This document shows positions 16,261-24,869 of a stretch of DNA of 56,725 nt, one piece after another (the stretch's first letter is position 1; the number at the start of each line of letters is the position of its first letter). The translations under genes were made by a program, and so were the position numbers. The notes beneath the pieces were generated by a model. It did no database searches. It worked only from the letters and a program-made list of their open reading frames with translations, and had not been told where the DNA came from. The stretch comes from Candidatus Butyricicoccus avicola (GTDB taxonomy: Bacteria; Bacillota; Clostridia; Oscillospirales; Butyricicoccaceae), in assembly GCA_019119435.1 (NCBI GenBank), contig DWWZ01000071.1, positions 1 to 56,725 of the forward strand, given 5' to 3'.

Positions 16261-17241
16261 TCAGGCCGGGGCGTGCAGGGCGGCGTCCAGCCGCGTGAGC
16301 ATACGTTCCAGTGTTTCCGCATCCAACATGTCCCGCGCGGCCAGCGCCGCGGCGCCCAAAATAGGCGAAAAGCGCGGCTGGACCAGACGGCAGCCCAGGG
16401 CATGCACACCCACGGAAAACGGCGCCAGCACAAGTGCGCCCGCGTGGAACAGACCGCCCGCATAGGAGACGCGGGGCGTGCCCGCCAAGTGCAGCTGGGA
16501 TTTGACCGCCCGGACCATCTGCACGAGCTCGCCTGCCGCCGCGCGGTAGGCCGCCTGCATGGTGTGGTCGCCCTGGCGCGCGGCCTCCAGCGCGATGCGC
16601 TGGAGGGAGGCCAGCTTGGAGGCGTCCTGCCGCAGATCGATCTGCAGGACCTGGGAAAAGTACAGGTCGTTGTCCCGCAGGCCGGCGGCCTTGCGCACAA
16701 GGCTGTACAGCGCTGTGCGGGGCAGCCGGCCGTCGGCCTGCTTGACAAAGGCCGTGATGACCTGACGGCCGACCCAACTGCAGGAGCCCTCGTCCGAAAA
16801 GAGCAGCGACCAGCCGCCGACCCGGCAGGCGTGCCCGGCCTCATCCTGACCGTAGGCGATCGAGCCCGTGCCCGCAACGACGTGGATGCCCGGCTGCCCG
16901 CCAAGCGAGCCGCCCCAGCCGGCAACAGCATCATTTTCAATGAGCACCTGCGGGCAGCCGGGCAGGAGCGCGCATAGGATCTGTGGAATCTCTTCCTCGG
17001 TCCCCGGCACTTCGCCGTAGACTGGCAGACCGAACATCGCTGCCGTCACTTGGCTGGGCGCCATGTGCGCATCCTCCAGCACACCCGCGACGCAGGCCTG
17101 CATATGGCGCGCGAAGCCGTCCCGGCCGAGGAACGCATAGTTGCAGCCCGGAAATATCCGGTGCGCCAGGCAGCGCCCGGCCGCATCGGCTACGAGCAGC
17201 TCGGTCTTGGTCGAGCCGCCGTCACATCCCAAAAAAATCAT
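16261..17241 (-). CDS. BadF/BadG/BcrA/BcrD-type kinase, N-acetylglucosamine kinase-like
   Basis: A 326-residue actin-fold ATPase. The phosphate-1 motif is F-L-G-C-D-G-G-S-T-K-T-E at the N-terminus. Phosphate-2 lies in V-V-A-G-T-G-S-I-A-Y-G, and an S-D-E-G-S-x-x-W-V-G motif is typical of NagK-like members. The likely role is ATP-dependent phosphorylation of an amino sugar or related sugar. The ATG at 17241 overlaps the stop of the MFS gene (ATGA), so the pair is translationally coupled: the transporter imports, the kinase traps. Sugar identity is not readable. Confidence 0.85.
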   Translation of the reverse strand: MIFLGCDGGSTKTELLVADAAGRCLAHRIFPGCNYAFLGRDGFARHMQACVAGVLEDAHMAPSQVTAAMFGLPVYGEVPGTEEEIPQILCALLPGCPQVLIENDAVAGWGGSLGGQPGIHVVAGTGSIAYGQDEAGHACRVGGWSLLFSDEGSCSWVGRQVITAFVKQADGRLPRTALYSLVRKAAGLRDNDLYFSQVLQIDLRQDASKLASLQRIALEAARQGDHTMQAAYRAAAGELVQMVRAVKSQLHLAGTPRVSYAGGLFHAGALVLAPFSVGVHALGCRLVQPRFSPILGAAALAARDMLDAETLERMLTRLDAALHAPA

Positions 17242-18416
17242 ATTGCCCTCCGTTTCTGATGCATGGCGTACAGGACGAGCGCGCAGCCGATAAAGCCGCC
17301 CGCGCTGATGAGGACCATCATGGGCTGCACGCCAATGGCCTGCGCGACGGCGCCGCACAGTGCGTTGCCCGCCACAGCGCCCAGGCTGTTGCCGATGGCC
17401 GAGTACATGAGGTGTGCCGTCGCGAGATAGTCGGCCTCTACGGTCTCCAGGATGAAGTCCACGCAGCCGGCCGTCATCGTGGCATAGCACAGACCGTGCA
17501 GCAGGTTGACCGCAAAGACCACCTGGAAGCTGCCCGCAAGGCCCAGCCCCAGCGTCTTGAGGCCGAAAAAGGCCATGCCGGCTGCGAGAAAATAGGCCGC
17601 GGGCCAGCGCACCCGGCGGCGCAGGGCGCTGTACAGGAACATGACCGGCACCTCGCTGACCGCCTGGCAGAACAGGCCCACGCCAACCTGCTGTTCGGTG
17701 CCGCCAAGCCCGGTGACGAGCACCGAGAAGAAGCTGTCAAAGGCGCTGCTCGTGACCGAACACAGGAAATATGCCGCGACTGCGATGACGAATACCCGGT
17801 TGCGGCCGAGGGCCTGCACGGCGCGGCGGATAGACACGGTGCGTGCCGCCGCCTGGGTGCGCTGCGGGTTGGGCAGGGAAAACACGGTGACGGCCAGCAG
17901 GATAAACAGCAGCAGCAGGATGGGCAGGCCGGGCGCCGGGCCATAGCCCGACATGATAGCGCCGAAGCCCGCCGCCATAAAGGCGTAGGACAGCGAACCG
18001 CCTGCGCGCGTGATGGCATAGTTGAGCGTCCATCCGTCCGAGATCAGGCGCACCGCCCAGGAGTCGACAAAGCCCAGCAGACATAGGAAGGTCAGGTACA
18101 GCAGCATGACGGCCAGCGTGGCCAAAACCCGCTGGCCGCCGCTCGCGATGAGCAGGCCGTAGGCCGCGCAGCCAAGCGCCGTGCCCGCGAGGACAAGCTG
18201 CTTGGCGCAGGCAAAGCGGTCATTGACATAGCCCCAGAGCGGCTTTGCCACCGCCGCCGTGATGGCGGCGCAGGTCATGGTCACGCCGATGTCGAACGGC
18301 TCATAGCCAAAGCGCTGTAAAATCGGCGTGATAAACGAGTTGCCCACGCAGCTCATCATGACGATGATCGCCTGCAGGCATAGGAAACGCGCGTTCAAAC
18401 TGCCTTTTTTAGCCAT
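17238..18416 (-). CDS. MFS transporter (sugar/nucleoside symporter-like)
   Basis: A 392-residue permease with about 12 hydrophobic segments. The first follows a short basic N-terminus (M-A-K-K-G-S-L-N-A-R-F). The G-Y-V-N-D-R-F loop between helices 2 and 3 corresponds to the MFS motif A, and R-A-G-G-S-L-S-Y-A lies in helix 4-5, as in LacY/NupG-like members. The start at 18416 with an AAAGGAGGAA site is preferred over one at 18458. Its 3' end overlaps the BadF-type kinase, implying uptake of an unphosphorylated sugar by proton symport followed by phosphorylation. Confidence 0.85.
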   Translation of the reverse strand: MAKKGSLNARFLCLQAIIVMMSCVGNSFITPILQRFGYEPFDIGVTMTCAAITAAVAKPLWGYVNDRFACAKQLVLAGTALGCAAYGLLIASGGQRVLATLAVMLLYLTFLCLLGFVDSWAVRLISDGWTLNYAITRAGGSLSYAFMAAGFGAIMSGYGPAPGLPILLLLFILLAVTVFSLPNPQRTQAAARTVSIRRAVQALGRNRVFVIAVAAYFLCSVTSSAFDSFFSVLVTGLGGTEQQVGVGLFCQAVSEVPVMFLYSALRRRVRWPAAYFLAAGMAFFGLKTLGLGLAGSFQVVFAVNLLHGLCYATMTAGCVDFILETVEADYLATAHLMYSAIGNSLGAVAGNALCGAVAQAIGVQPMMVLISAGGFIGCALVLYAMHQKRRAI

Positions 18417-18443
18417 GGTTCCTCCTTTATCCCATTTTGCTTG

Positions 18444-18470
18444 AAAAAAGAGCGGCACAGGGCCGCTCTT
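18444..18470 (-). terminator. Terminator after the SIS-domain gene
   Basis: Nine-base stem AAGAGCGGC/GCCGCTCTT with a six-T tail on the minus strand. It lies 24 bases after the SIS gene stop and just before the MFS gene, so it may separate two transcripts or allow partial read-through. Confidence 0.8.
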
Positions 18471-18493
18471 CTGTCATTGCGCGGGCCGGGCCC

Positions 18494-19564
18494 TTACAAT
18501 TTGCTCTCCATTTGTGAAAAGAAATCCGGATACCGCGGGGTGGTCACGTCAATGCCGCAGTAGGCGGACACCTGTGCGCTCAGCGTCTGCAGCGCGGGCA
18601 GGTAGGCCATCCCGTCAAGTGCCGGGGAGGCGCCGCCGGCCAACACGAGGTCGCAGTCGCCGCGCCCGTCTGCGGGGTCAAAGCTGATGCGGAAAGTATG
18701 CGCGCCCTGCCCGGCGGCAAAGCCGGTCAAGCGGCGCATGCGCACCTGGTCCGCGCCGCGCGGCATCAGGCACAGCAGATAGGCGTGCGCGTCCAGGGCA
18801 TTCTGCACGCCGTGCAGATATTCCTCAAATTCATAGCAGGAAACCGGGCGGTATGTGGTCTCAAGCAGCTTGAGCGCGCCCTCGAGCGCCCCGCCGTAGG
18901 CCGCGCCCGCACCCAGCACATAGAGGTGGCGCGCCGGGGCGAGCACGGGGCAGACCGTCTGCGCCCAGCGCTTGGACCGGGCGATATTCTCGGGCATTTG
19001 CTGCACGAGCGCGCGCAGGCCGCTGCGCACCCCGGCGATCCAGCCGGGGTCAGCCGTGCCACGCAACTCGCCGAGCGTCAGCGCCAGCAGGATGAGCGTC
19101 ACCGCCGTCGCGGTCACGCCCTTGGTCTTGGCGCCGATCGTCTCCTCCCCGATGGGCAGGCCGAAGGCCAGATCGGCCTGCCGGCCGATTGGGGTATCGG
19201 GCGATTGGGTGACGGCGATGACCGGGATACCGCGCGCCTGCAGTGCCTGGATCTCGTGATAGGTACTGGTGCTGCGTCCGCCCTGGGACACGGCCAGACA
19301 GAGAAGGCCGTCGGGCGCGGCCCCTTGCAGGGAATCCATGCGCGTAGGTACGGCCGGCGTGGCCTCGACACCCAGGGCGCGCGCCCAGAAGGGGGCGGCC
19401 AGCACCGAAGCGTGATAGGAGCTGCCCGAGCCGAACAGGATCACGCGGCGCACCGGCCGCCCGTCCAGATACTGGGCCAGGCGGGAGGCCTGCGCGGGCC
19501 AGCCCGTCAGCAGCCGGGACAGCACCGCGGGCTGCTCGTCAATATAGGCCTGCATCACATTCAT
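18494..19564 (-). CDS. SIS-domain sugar isomerase/deglycase-like protein
   Basis: A 356-residue protein with two SIS domains, resembling the isomerase half of GlmS and FrlB/AgaS-like proteins. The first has L-F-G-S-G-S-S-Y-H-A-S-V and V-S-Q-G-G-R-S-T-S-T, the phosphosugar-binding Ser/Thr loops. The second has V-L-G-A-G-A-A-Y-G-G-A and E-G-A-L-K-L-L-E-T-T, then C-Y-E-F-E-E-Y-L-H-G. There is no glutaminase domain, so it is not GlmS. A ketose/aldose isomerase, amino-sugar deaminase or fructosamine deglycase are all possible. ATG at 19564 has an AAGGAGGC site. Confidence 0.85.
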   Translation of the reverse strand: MNVMQAYIDEQPAVLSRLLTGWPAQASRLAQYLDGRPVRRVILFGSGSSYHASVLAAPFWARALGVEATPAVPTRMDSLQGAAPDGLLCLAVSQGGRSTSTYHEIQALQARGIPVIAVTQSPDTPIGRQADLAFGLPIGEETIGAKTKGVTATAVTLILLALTLGELRGTADPGWIAGVRSGLRALVQQMPENIARSKRWAQTVCPVLAPARHLYVLGAGAAYGGALEGALKLLETTYRPVSCYEFEEYLHGVQNALDAHAYLLCLMPRGADQVRMRRLTGFAAGQGAHTFRISFDPADGRGDCDLVLAGGASPALDGMAYLPALQTLSAQVSAYCGIDVTTPRYPDFFSQMESKL

Positions 19565-19599
19565 AGACAATACCGCCTCCTTGGCGCGCGCGGGCATTC

Positions 19600-20667
19600 T
19601 TAGATCTTGCTGCAAATCTCCTGGAAGAGCTTGAGGTCCTCCATCGCGTCCTCAAAGGTGGTCTTGGGCTGCTTGCCCGCCTCGATGCAGTCATGGTAGT
19701 AGCGCAGCTCGTTCTCGAACGAATCGTGATAGTCCGGGCCATAGGTGATGGTCTGCGAGTCGGTCTTGGTGGACTCGACGACCTCGAAGGTGTGCGGCTG
19801 ATAGCGCAGGTAGGGGGTCTCGTGCTTGATCTTCATGCGGCGGCTGTGCTGATAGATCTCGATCGCCGCGTCAAACTGCACGATATCCTGGTCATTGACA
19901 ATCTCATAGACGCCCAGGAAGCCCTTGAACTGGAAGATGACGATGACATGCTCGCCGTCAACCGCGACCGACTTGACCTCGGGCACGTAGCCGACGAGCT
20001 CGCGCACGGCTGACAGGGTGTGGCAGCCCAGGCCGGCCAGCATGGTGTAGGTCACGCGCTGCTGCTCGGTGCAGTCTGCGCCAAGCGCCTGGCACAGCTG
20101 GTCATAGCGGCGCTGGCGGCTCTCGGCAAGCGCCTCGGCCGGGATATCGTTCTGGGCCAAGATGGGCTGGCGAGCCTGATCCATGAAGTAGTCGCCCTCT
20201 AGGATGATATCGCGGAAGCGCATATACTCGATCGGGCGGTCGTCGCCGGCCAGCAGCTCCTGGCACTTCAAAAATCCGGTGGCAAAGCGGCGCATGTAGC
20301 CGACCATGCAGATCTGGTCCGGATGCTGCTTTTGCAGGGCGATCAGTTCCTCCAGCTCCTGCGGGCACAGGCAGACCGGCTTTTCCACAAAGACATGCTT
20401 GCCCGCCTCAATGGCGGCCTTGGCGTATTCTGCGTGGTACTGGTCGGGCGACAGGACAAAGACCGCGTCCACATCGTCCGCGCGGCACAGATCAAACGGG
20501 GAGGCATAGGCCTTTGCCTGGTACTTTTCCGCGATGGCCGACAGGACCGAGGGGGAAACGTCCGAGACCGCCGTGATGCGGTACAGGTCATGCAGATCGC
20601 TCAAAATCGGCAGGTGCATCATCTGTGCCACCGTGCCTGTTCCGATTAAACCAACTCTTACTACCAT
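19600..20667 (-). CDS. Gfo/Idh/MocA-family oxidoreductase
   Basis: A 355-residue NAD(P)-dependent dehydrogenase. The N-terminal V-G-L-I-G-T-G-T-V-A-Q binds the cofactor; F-V-E-K-P-V-C-L carries the catalytic Lys and G-Y-M-R-R-F follows. The H-D-x-D motif of inositol dehydrogenases is replaced by a G-L-G-C-H-T-L-S segment, so the substrate probably differs from that of iolG. ATG at 20667 has an AAAGGAGT site. It opens the operon with the SIS gene and is read from a promoter at 20737-20765. It may interconvert a sugar and its keto form before the SIS enzyme acts. Confidence 0.85.
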   Translation of the reverse strand: MVVRVGLIGTGTVAQMMHLPILSDLHDLYRITAVSDVSPSVLSAIAEKYQAKAYASPFDLCRADDVDAVFVLSPDQYHAEYAKAAIEAGKHVFVEKPVCLCPQELEELIALQKQHPDQICMVGYMRRFATGFLKCQELLAGDDRPIEYMRFRDIILEGDYFMDQARQPILAQNDIPAEALAESRQRRYDQLCQALGADCTEQQRVTYTMLAGLGCHTLSAVRELVGYVPEVKSVAVDGEHVIVIFQFKGFLGVYEIVNDQDIVQFDAAIEIYQHSRRMKIKHETPYLRYQPHTFEVVESTKTDSQTITYGPDYHDSFENELRYYHDCIEAGKQPKTTFEDAMEDLKLFQEICSKI

Positions 20668-20736
20668 GTTCTGACTCCTTTCCGTGTTCCAAAACCGTAT
20701 GCGCCTTCGTCCCGGACATCGCCTGTCCTGAGACTT

Positions 20737-20765
20737 ATTATACGGGGCGGCGCTGGCGCCGGCAA
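20737..20765 (-). promoter_or_regulatory. Promoter with a palindromic operator candidate, Gfo/Idh-SIS operon
   Basis: Minus-strand TTGCCG (20760-20765), 17-base spacer, perfect TATAAT (20737-20742). Within the spacer is a palindrome, CGGCGC-TG-GCGCCG (20748-20761), of the even, GC-centred kind LacI-family repressors bind. The LacI gene ends 120 bases away. Confidence 0.6.
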
Positions 20766-20825
20766 TGGAATCTCTCTGCGTGTTTGTGGTATTTTTTTGT
20801 GGGCCGGATGGCCCGCGATACAGCA

Positions 20826-20850
20826 CAGGCCGTCCCGGCGGGACGGCCTG
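20826..20850. terminator. Strong hairpin after lacI-type gene
   Basis: An 11-base perfect stem (20826-20836 with 20840-20850) and three-base loop beyond the LacI-type stop. The T-rich tail is on the plus side, so its orientation does not match the minus-strand gene and the role is uncertain. Confidence 0.45.
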
Positions 20851-20883
20851 CCATGTTCTTCTTTTGGGGGGATGCAGCCAGCC

Positions 20884-21885
20884 TCAGGCCTGCGTGTTCG
20901 GGTCGAGCGGCCGGCAGCTTGCGCGCTCTACAATCTCACAGGCCAGGGTCAGCGAGGAGATATCGTGCGCGCCCTGCATATTGGCCAGGCGCTCGAGTGT
21001 TTTCTGTGCGATCTGCTCCATCGGCTGGTGGACTGTGGTGAGGGCCGGCGAGAAGCGGCGGGCCATGGAGTTGTCGTCAAAGCCCAGGACCGATATGTCC
21101 TCGGGTACGCGGCGGCCCATCTCACGCAGGCGGGAGATAGCGCCGGCAGCCAGGTCGTCGCTGAAGGCGAAGATGGCTGTGAGCTCGGGGTGGCGCTCCA
21201 TCAGCTGGGAGATCCCCATGTAGCCGTCCTCAAAGGTCATGCCGCCCGGCTGGGTCAGGCTGTCGTCGAAGGGCAGATGGGCGTCCTCCATGGCCTTGCG
21301 GGCGCCGGTCAGGCGCTGGAAGCCCGAGGAGATGGCCCGGGACGCATCGGTCAGGAAACCGATTTTGGTGTGCCCAAGGCCAATGAGATAGTTGGTGCCG
21401 TCGTAGGCCGCCATCATGTCGTCAATGTGCACGGCGGAGAAGCGGCGGCCGGCGGCCAGCCCGCCGCACACGATGGCCGACAGGTTGCGCCGGCTGAGCG
21501 CGTCGGCGAGCGGGAAGTCCACGCTTTCGTGCAGTAGGATAACGCCCATCGGCTCACAGGCCGAGATGAGGGCGAGGGTATTTTGGGGATTGCTTTGGTC
21601 GATCGGCAGGATGATCAGGCGCTTGCCCATGCGGTCGGCATAGACGCGGAGCTGCTCAATCATGTCGTTAAAAAAGCACTGCCGGAAATTGGGGATAATC
21701 ACCGCAATGATCGAACTTGTCTTGCGGCGCCCGCGGAAAGAGGCCGGAGGTGCATAGCCGGTCTTTTTGGCCACCTGCTCGATCCGCAGGCGGACGGGCT
21801 CGCTGATGGAGCCGCGGCCGCTGAAAAAGCGGGAGGCCGTTGCCGGGGATACGTCACATAATTTCGCAAATTCACGGATTGTCAT
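20884..21885 (-). CDS. LacI-family transcriptional regulator
   Basis: A 333-residue repressor. The helix-turn-helix is at the very N-terminus: T-I-R-E-F-A-K-L-C-D-V-S-P-A-T-A-S-R-F-F, followed by the hinge region R-I-E-Q-V-A-K-K-T-G-Y-A-P. A periplasmic-binding-protein-like effector domain follows (I-I-A-V-I-I-P-N-F near residue 60, F-A-F-S-D-D-L-A-A-G-A, V-L-G-F-D-D-N-S-M-A). The Arg-rich insert R-G-R-R-K-T-S-S after the hinge is slightly unusual. The ATG at 21885 is chosen because the HTH starts there; its ribosome site is weak. It lies 43 bases after the PfkB gene and probably senses a sugar phosphate made by GH4 or the kinase. Confidence 0.92.
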   Translation of the reverse strand: MTIREFAKLCDVSPATASRFFSGRGSISEPVRLRIEQVAKKTGYAPPASFRGRRKTSSIIAVIIPNFRQCFFNDMIEQLRVYADRMGKRLIILPIDQSNPQNTLALISACEPMGVILLHESVDFPLADALSRRNLSAIVCGGLAAGRRFSAVHIDDMMAAYDGTNYLIGLGHTKIGFLTDASRAISSGFQRLTGARKAMEDAHLPFDDSLTQPGGMTFEDGYMGISQLMERHPELTAIFAFSDDLAAGAISRLREMGRRVPEDISVLGFDDNSMARRFSPALTTVHQPMEQIAQKTLERLANMQGAHDISSLTLACEIVERASCRPLDPNTQA

Positions 21886-21928
21886 AAGTATCTGCCAACT
21901 TTCTCTTTTCTGTGCTGCGCCCGGCGCA

Positions 21929-22831
21929 TCATCCGAGCAAAGGTTGATAGCGTTCGGCAAGGTCCAGAAGCTCGTCCTCGGTCAGGCGCGCCGTCAGGCA
22001 GCCGACCGCGGTGACGCAGGTGCCGCCGGTGATATTGCCGAACAGCACGCTCTGGGCGAAGCTGTAATCGTGATACAGGCCGTACAGGAAGCCGGCAAGG
22101 AAAGCGTCGCCCGCGCCCGTGGAATCGCGGTGGACGACCGGGATGTTGGGGATGATCCGTTCCTGTCCGTCCTCGAGGATCAGGCAGCCGTCCTTGTCAA
22201 GCTTTACGATCACCTTGTCAAAAAATTGTGTGAGCACGCGCGCCGCGTCTGCGGGCTGGTCGGTGCCTGTAATCTTGAGGGCTTCCTTTTGATTGGGCGT
22301 GTAGTAGTCTGCAAGCTCCAGATATTCCCGGTAGGTCTCAAGGCTCATCGCATCATCCCAGCCGGTGTCGAAGACCAGGATGGCGCCGTCTGCTTTGAGG
22401 CGGCGATAGGCTTCCAGGCTGCCCACTCCCATCTGCACGATCTTGGCGCCGCGCGAGTCCTCATAGATGCGCGCGTCGTCCATCGGCAGGCCGTCGGTGT
22501 AGGAGACGAAGGTGCGGTCGGACGGGGTCAGCAGGGCGGCGGAGATGTTGAGCGGGATGCCGGCCGTGCCGTCGGCCAGGTTATAAGGCTCGACGCCAAA
22601 GGAGGCGAAAGTGCGGCGGGCAAAGTCGGAGAACATATCATTTCCGAGGCCGGTCTGGATGCGCACGGGCACGCCCAGCCCGGCAAGGTTGAGCAGGGTG
22701 GCGGACACGCCGCCGCCCATCTGCAGGGAAAAGCCCCGGGAATAGAGCTCCTCCCCCTCGTTTGGGATGCGCGGCAGGCCCTCAAAGAGCAGGTCGATGT
22801 TGATGCTGCCCGCACCGGCGACAAAAGACAT
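21929..22831 (-). CDS. PfkB/ribokinase-family sugar kinase
   Basis: A 300-residue kinase with the N-terminal G-S-I-N-I-D-L and Q-M-G-G-G-V-S-A-T-L-L-N-L-A, PfkB signature 1. Signature 2, D-S-T-G-A-G-D-A-F-L-A-G-F, lies near residues 236-248 and contains the catalytic Asp. V-K-L-D-K-D-G-C precedes it. The AAAGGAGG site is 8 bases upstream of the ATG, and the gene sits only 14 bases after the GH4 gene. It is a likely partner of GH4: either it phosphorylates a released sugar or it makes the phospho-glycoside substrate. Confidence 0.9.
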   Translation of the reverse strand: MSFVAGAGSINIDLLFEGLPRIPNEGEELYSRGFSLQMGGGVSATLLNLAGLGVPVRIQTGLGNDMFSDFARRTFASFGVEPYNLADGTAGIPLNISAALLTPSDRTFVSYTDGLPMDDARIYEDSRGAKIVQMGVGSLEAYRRLKADGAILVFDTGWDDAMSLETYREYLELADYYTPNQKEALKITGTDQPADAARVLTQFFDKVIVKLDKDGCLILEDGQERIIPNIPVVHRDSTGAGDAFLAGFLYGLYHDYSFAQSVLFGNITGGTCVTAVGCLTARLTEDELLDLAERYQPLLG

Positions 22832-22845
22832 GGGCGCTTCCTCCT

Positions 22846-24204
22846 TTATGCGTTCAGGAAGGGTGCGTTGAGCGCGAAATACGCGTCTACGAGCTGAACG
22901 GCCAGCGAATAGGAGTTGACGAGCGGATGGAGCATGAGGCAGTCCACTGCGGCCGTGCGGTCGCGCTGGACGATGGCCTTGGCGGCCAGGCGCTCGTAGC
23001 TCTTGACGCGGCGAATGAGCTCAAGGGCGCGCGGGTCGGGGTTCTCGACCTTGTGGGGCTTGGCGCCGTCGCGCGAGATATCGCAGGTGATCTCGACGAT
23101 ATCATCGTCGGCCAGCGTGGGGATGGCGCCCTGGTTGGGCGCGCACAGGATCATACTGCCGGTCGTGCCGGTCTCAACCAGCTCGATGAAGCGCAGCGCC
23201 ACGCCCGCGTAACCGCCGGCGTCTGGCGAAAAGACGTCGAACTTCCACGGCTTGTCGCGGTGCACACCGGTCTCGTTGGCCATGTAGGCGTCCTCCCGCT
23301 TACCGTACCACTTTTCAAAGCAGGCAAGGCAGCTGTCGAAGTCGTTCTCAATGTCCATTTTGGACAGCTCCGCGGTCATCTGGCGGTTGATGTCCTCGAT
23401 GACCTCGCCGCGGGTCACGCCGGCGTTCAGGATGTTCTGCACGGCCTGCTCGCGGTAATAGAAGTAATAGAGGTACTCGTTGAGCACGCAGCCCATGTGC
23501 GCGATGAGGTCGGGCCCGAAAAAGCGCAGGTCGGTCTTTTCATAGGCGTCCGGCCGGGCGATGAGCTCGGGCATGATCTCGCGTCCGTCAATCTGGATGG
23601 AGCGGAAGAAGGACAGATGGTTCAGGCCGTAGCACTCGCCCACGATGCGGTCGGCGGAAACGCCGTACAGGTCGGCGAACTGGTGCAGCATGCCGCTCGG
23701 CGCGTCGCAGATGCCGTAGGTGAAGTCATATCCCATGTCGCGCAGCGCCTGCGAGACGACGCCCGCGGGATTTGTGAAGTTAAAGACCTTGACCGTGGGC
23801 TTGGACAGGCGCTTGATGCGCTCGCAGTAGTCGGCCAGCGCGGGCACCGAGCGCATGGCAAACGACAGGCCGGCCGCGCCCGTGGTCTCCTGGCCCAGGA
23901 CGCCCAGGTCCAGCGCGATGCGCTCGTCGCGCACGCGGGTGTGGTCGCCGCCGACACGGATGGTCGTGATGATATAGTCGGCGTCGCGTACCGCCTCGTC
24001 GGCGTCGGTGGTCAGCGTGAACTTGAGCGCCGGGTCGAGCAGGCGCGCCACGTGGCGCGCCAGGCCGCCGTAGATGCGCAGCTTGTCCGCGTCGCAGTCC
24101 ATGAACACGAGCTCTGTGATGTGCAGGTCGTGTGCGCGCTGTGCGATGCTCTTTGCCAGGAACATGGAGCGGACGCCGCCGCCCCCGATAACCGTCAGCT
24201 TCAT
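22846..24204 (-). CDS. Glycoside hydrolase family 4 (6-phospho-glycosidase-like)
   Basis: A 452-residue NAD- and metal-dependent hydrolase. The Rossmann motif is V-I-G-G-G-G-V-R-S-M-F. The family core R-V-G-G-D-H-T-R-V-R-D-E and G-Q-E-T-T-G-A follows, then N-F-T-N-P-A-G. The metal Cys is in G-I-C-D-A-P-S (others have C-N-x-P) and the metal His in Y-G-L-N-H-L-S. GH4 enzymes cleave by oxidation-elimination, usually on 6-phospho-glycosides. Specificity for alpha or beta bonds cannot be told. AAGGAGG precedes the ATG. It heads the operon GH4-PfkB-LacI. Confidence 0.88.
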   Translation of the reverse strand: MKLTVIGGGGVRSMFLAKSIAQRAHDLHITELVFMDCDADKLRIYGGLARHVARLLDPALKFTLTTDADEAVRDADYIITTIRVGGDHTRVRDERIALDLGVLGQETTGAAGLSFAMRSVPALADYCERIKRLSKPTVKVFNFTNPAGVVSQALRDMGYDFTYGICDAPSGMLHQFADLYGVSADRIVGECYGLNHLSFFRSIQIDGREIMPELIARPDAYEKTDLRFFGPDLIAHMGCVLNEYLYYFYYREQAVQNILNAGVTRGEVIEDINRQMTAELSKMDIENDFDSCLACFEKWYGKREDAYMANETGVHRDKPWKFDVFSPDAGGYAGVALRFIELVETGTTGSMILCAPNQGAIPTLADDDIVEITCDISRDGAKPHKVENPDPRALELIRRVKSYERLAAKAIVQRDRTAAVDCLMLHPLVNSYSLAVQLVDAYFALNAPFLNA

Positions 24205-24546
24205 TGAAACGATGCCTCCTTGTATGTTGCGGGAAATAATTCTTTCTATATTACAAGATATCAGTTGATGCGGCCTGATACAATGGGCGAATCTGATAAG
24301 GTTTGTCTCTGAAATATAGCGAATTTATTTCATAATATTTCTGAATGAAGCTGGAATCCTGGAGAAAGAAAAGAAATCACAAAAATTCCTCTGCCCCAGC
24401 CGACATAGGCGGACGGGCACGGCAGATTTTTTGTAAATTTCGCGATATAGACCTTACCAACTCGATTATAACACATATTTTTAAAATTTGTGCAAAAAAA
24501 CTAAGCTCTTTCAGAATTTTCATGCAGCGGAAGATGCGAAAGCCAG

Positions 24547-24583
24547 AGGCAGGCCGCCGGGGAAACCGGCCTGCCTGGTTTTT
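24547..24583 (+). terminator. Orphan terminator-like hairpin
   Basis: A 10-base perfect stem, AGGCAGGCCG with CGGCCTGCCT (24547-24556, 24567-24576), followed by GGTTTTT. No plus-strand gene precedes it, so it could end a small RNA or antisense transcript. Confidence 0.5.
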
Positions 24584-24774
24584 GGACAGCCGGTTTGCCG
24601 GTGTCGGCTCGTGCGGCCGCCGAGGCGGGCCCTTTGGTGACGGACCTGGCCGGCCGTTTCCCAGCATCCGGTACGGTTTCCCAGAGAATTTTATGTAGGG
24701 CGGGGATGGGCAGTGCGCCAAGACTTAGTATTTGTTTCTGGAATATATGCGCGGAAAAAGGCCCGGGAATTGCG

Positions 24775-24814
24775 CAAAAAAGACCGGAACTGTTTTGCAA
24801 AACAGCTCCGGTCT
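24775..24814 (-). terminator. Terminator after the glycosyltransferase gene
   Basis: A 16-base stem with one G-U pair and a GC loop (24781-24814), followed on the minus strand by six T's. Confidence 0.9.
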
Positions 24815-24869
24815 CTGAATGGTTTGGACTGGATGTGGGGCGCCATACACGCAGGCGAACCCGGCACGG

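Larger units (their letters stand above)
24205..24869. other. Long gap upstream of GH4
   Basis: 665 bases without a convincing gene. It contains a minus-strand candidate promoter (TTGCAC at 24490-24495, 19-base spacer, TATAAT at 24465-24470 with extended TG), which would give GH4 a leader of about 250 nt. It also holds an orphan plus-strand hairpin (24547-24583) and the glycosyltransferase terminator (24775-24814). The half nearest GH4 is A/T-rich. Confidence 0.5.

Noticed and set aside
14913..16940. A 675-codon open frame on the minus strand across araC and the BadF-type kinase
   Set aside because: It spans two real genes in other frames and a terminator. Composition is Arg/Ala/Pro-rich, typical of frame shadows.
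22927..24207. A 426-codon plus-strand frame opposite GH4
   Set aside because: Complementary to the GH4 gene; its repetitive Val/Gly/Ala/His composition mirrors the codon bias.
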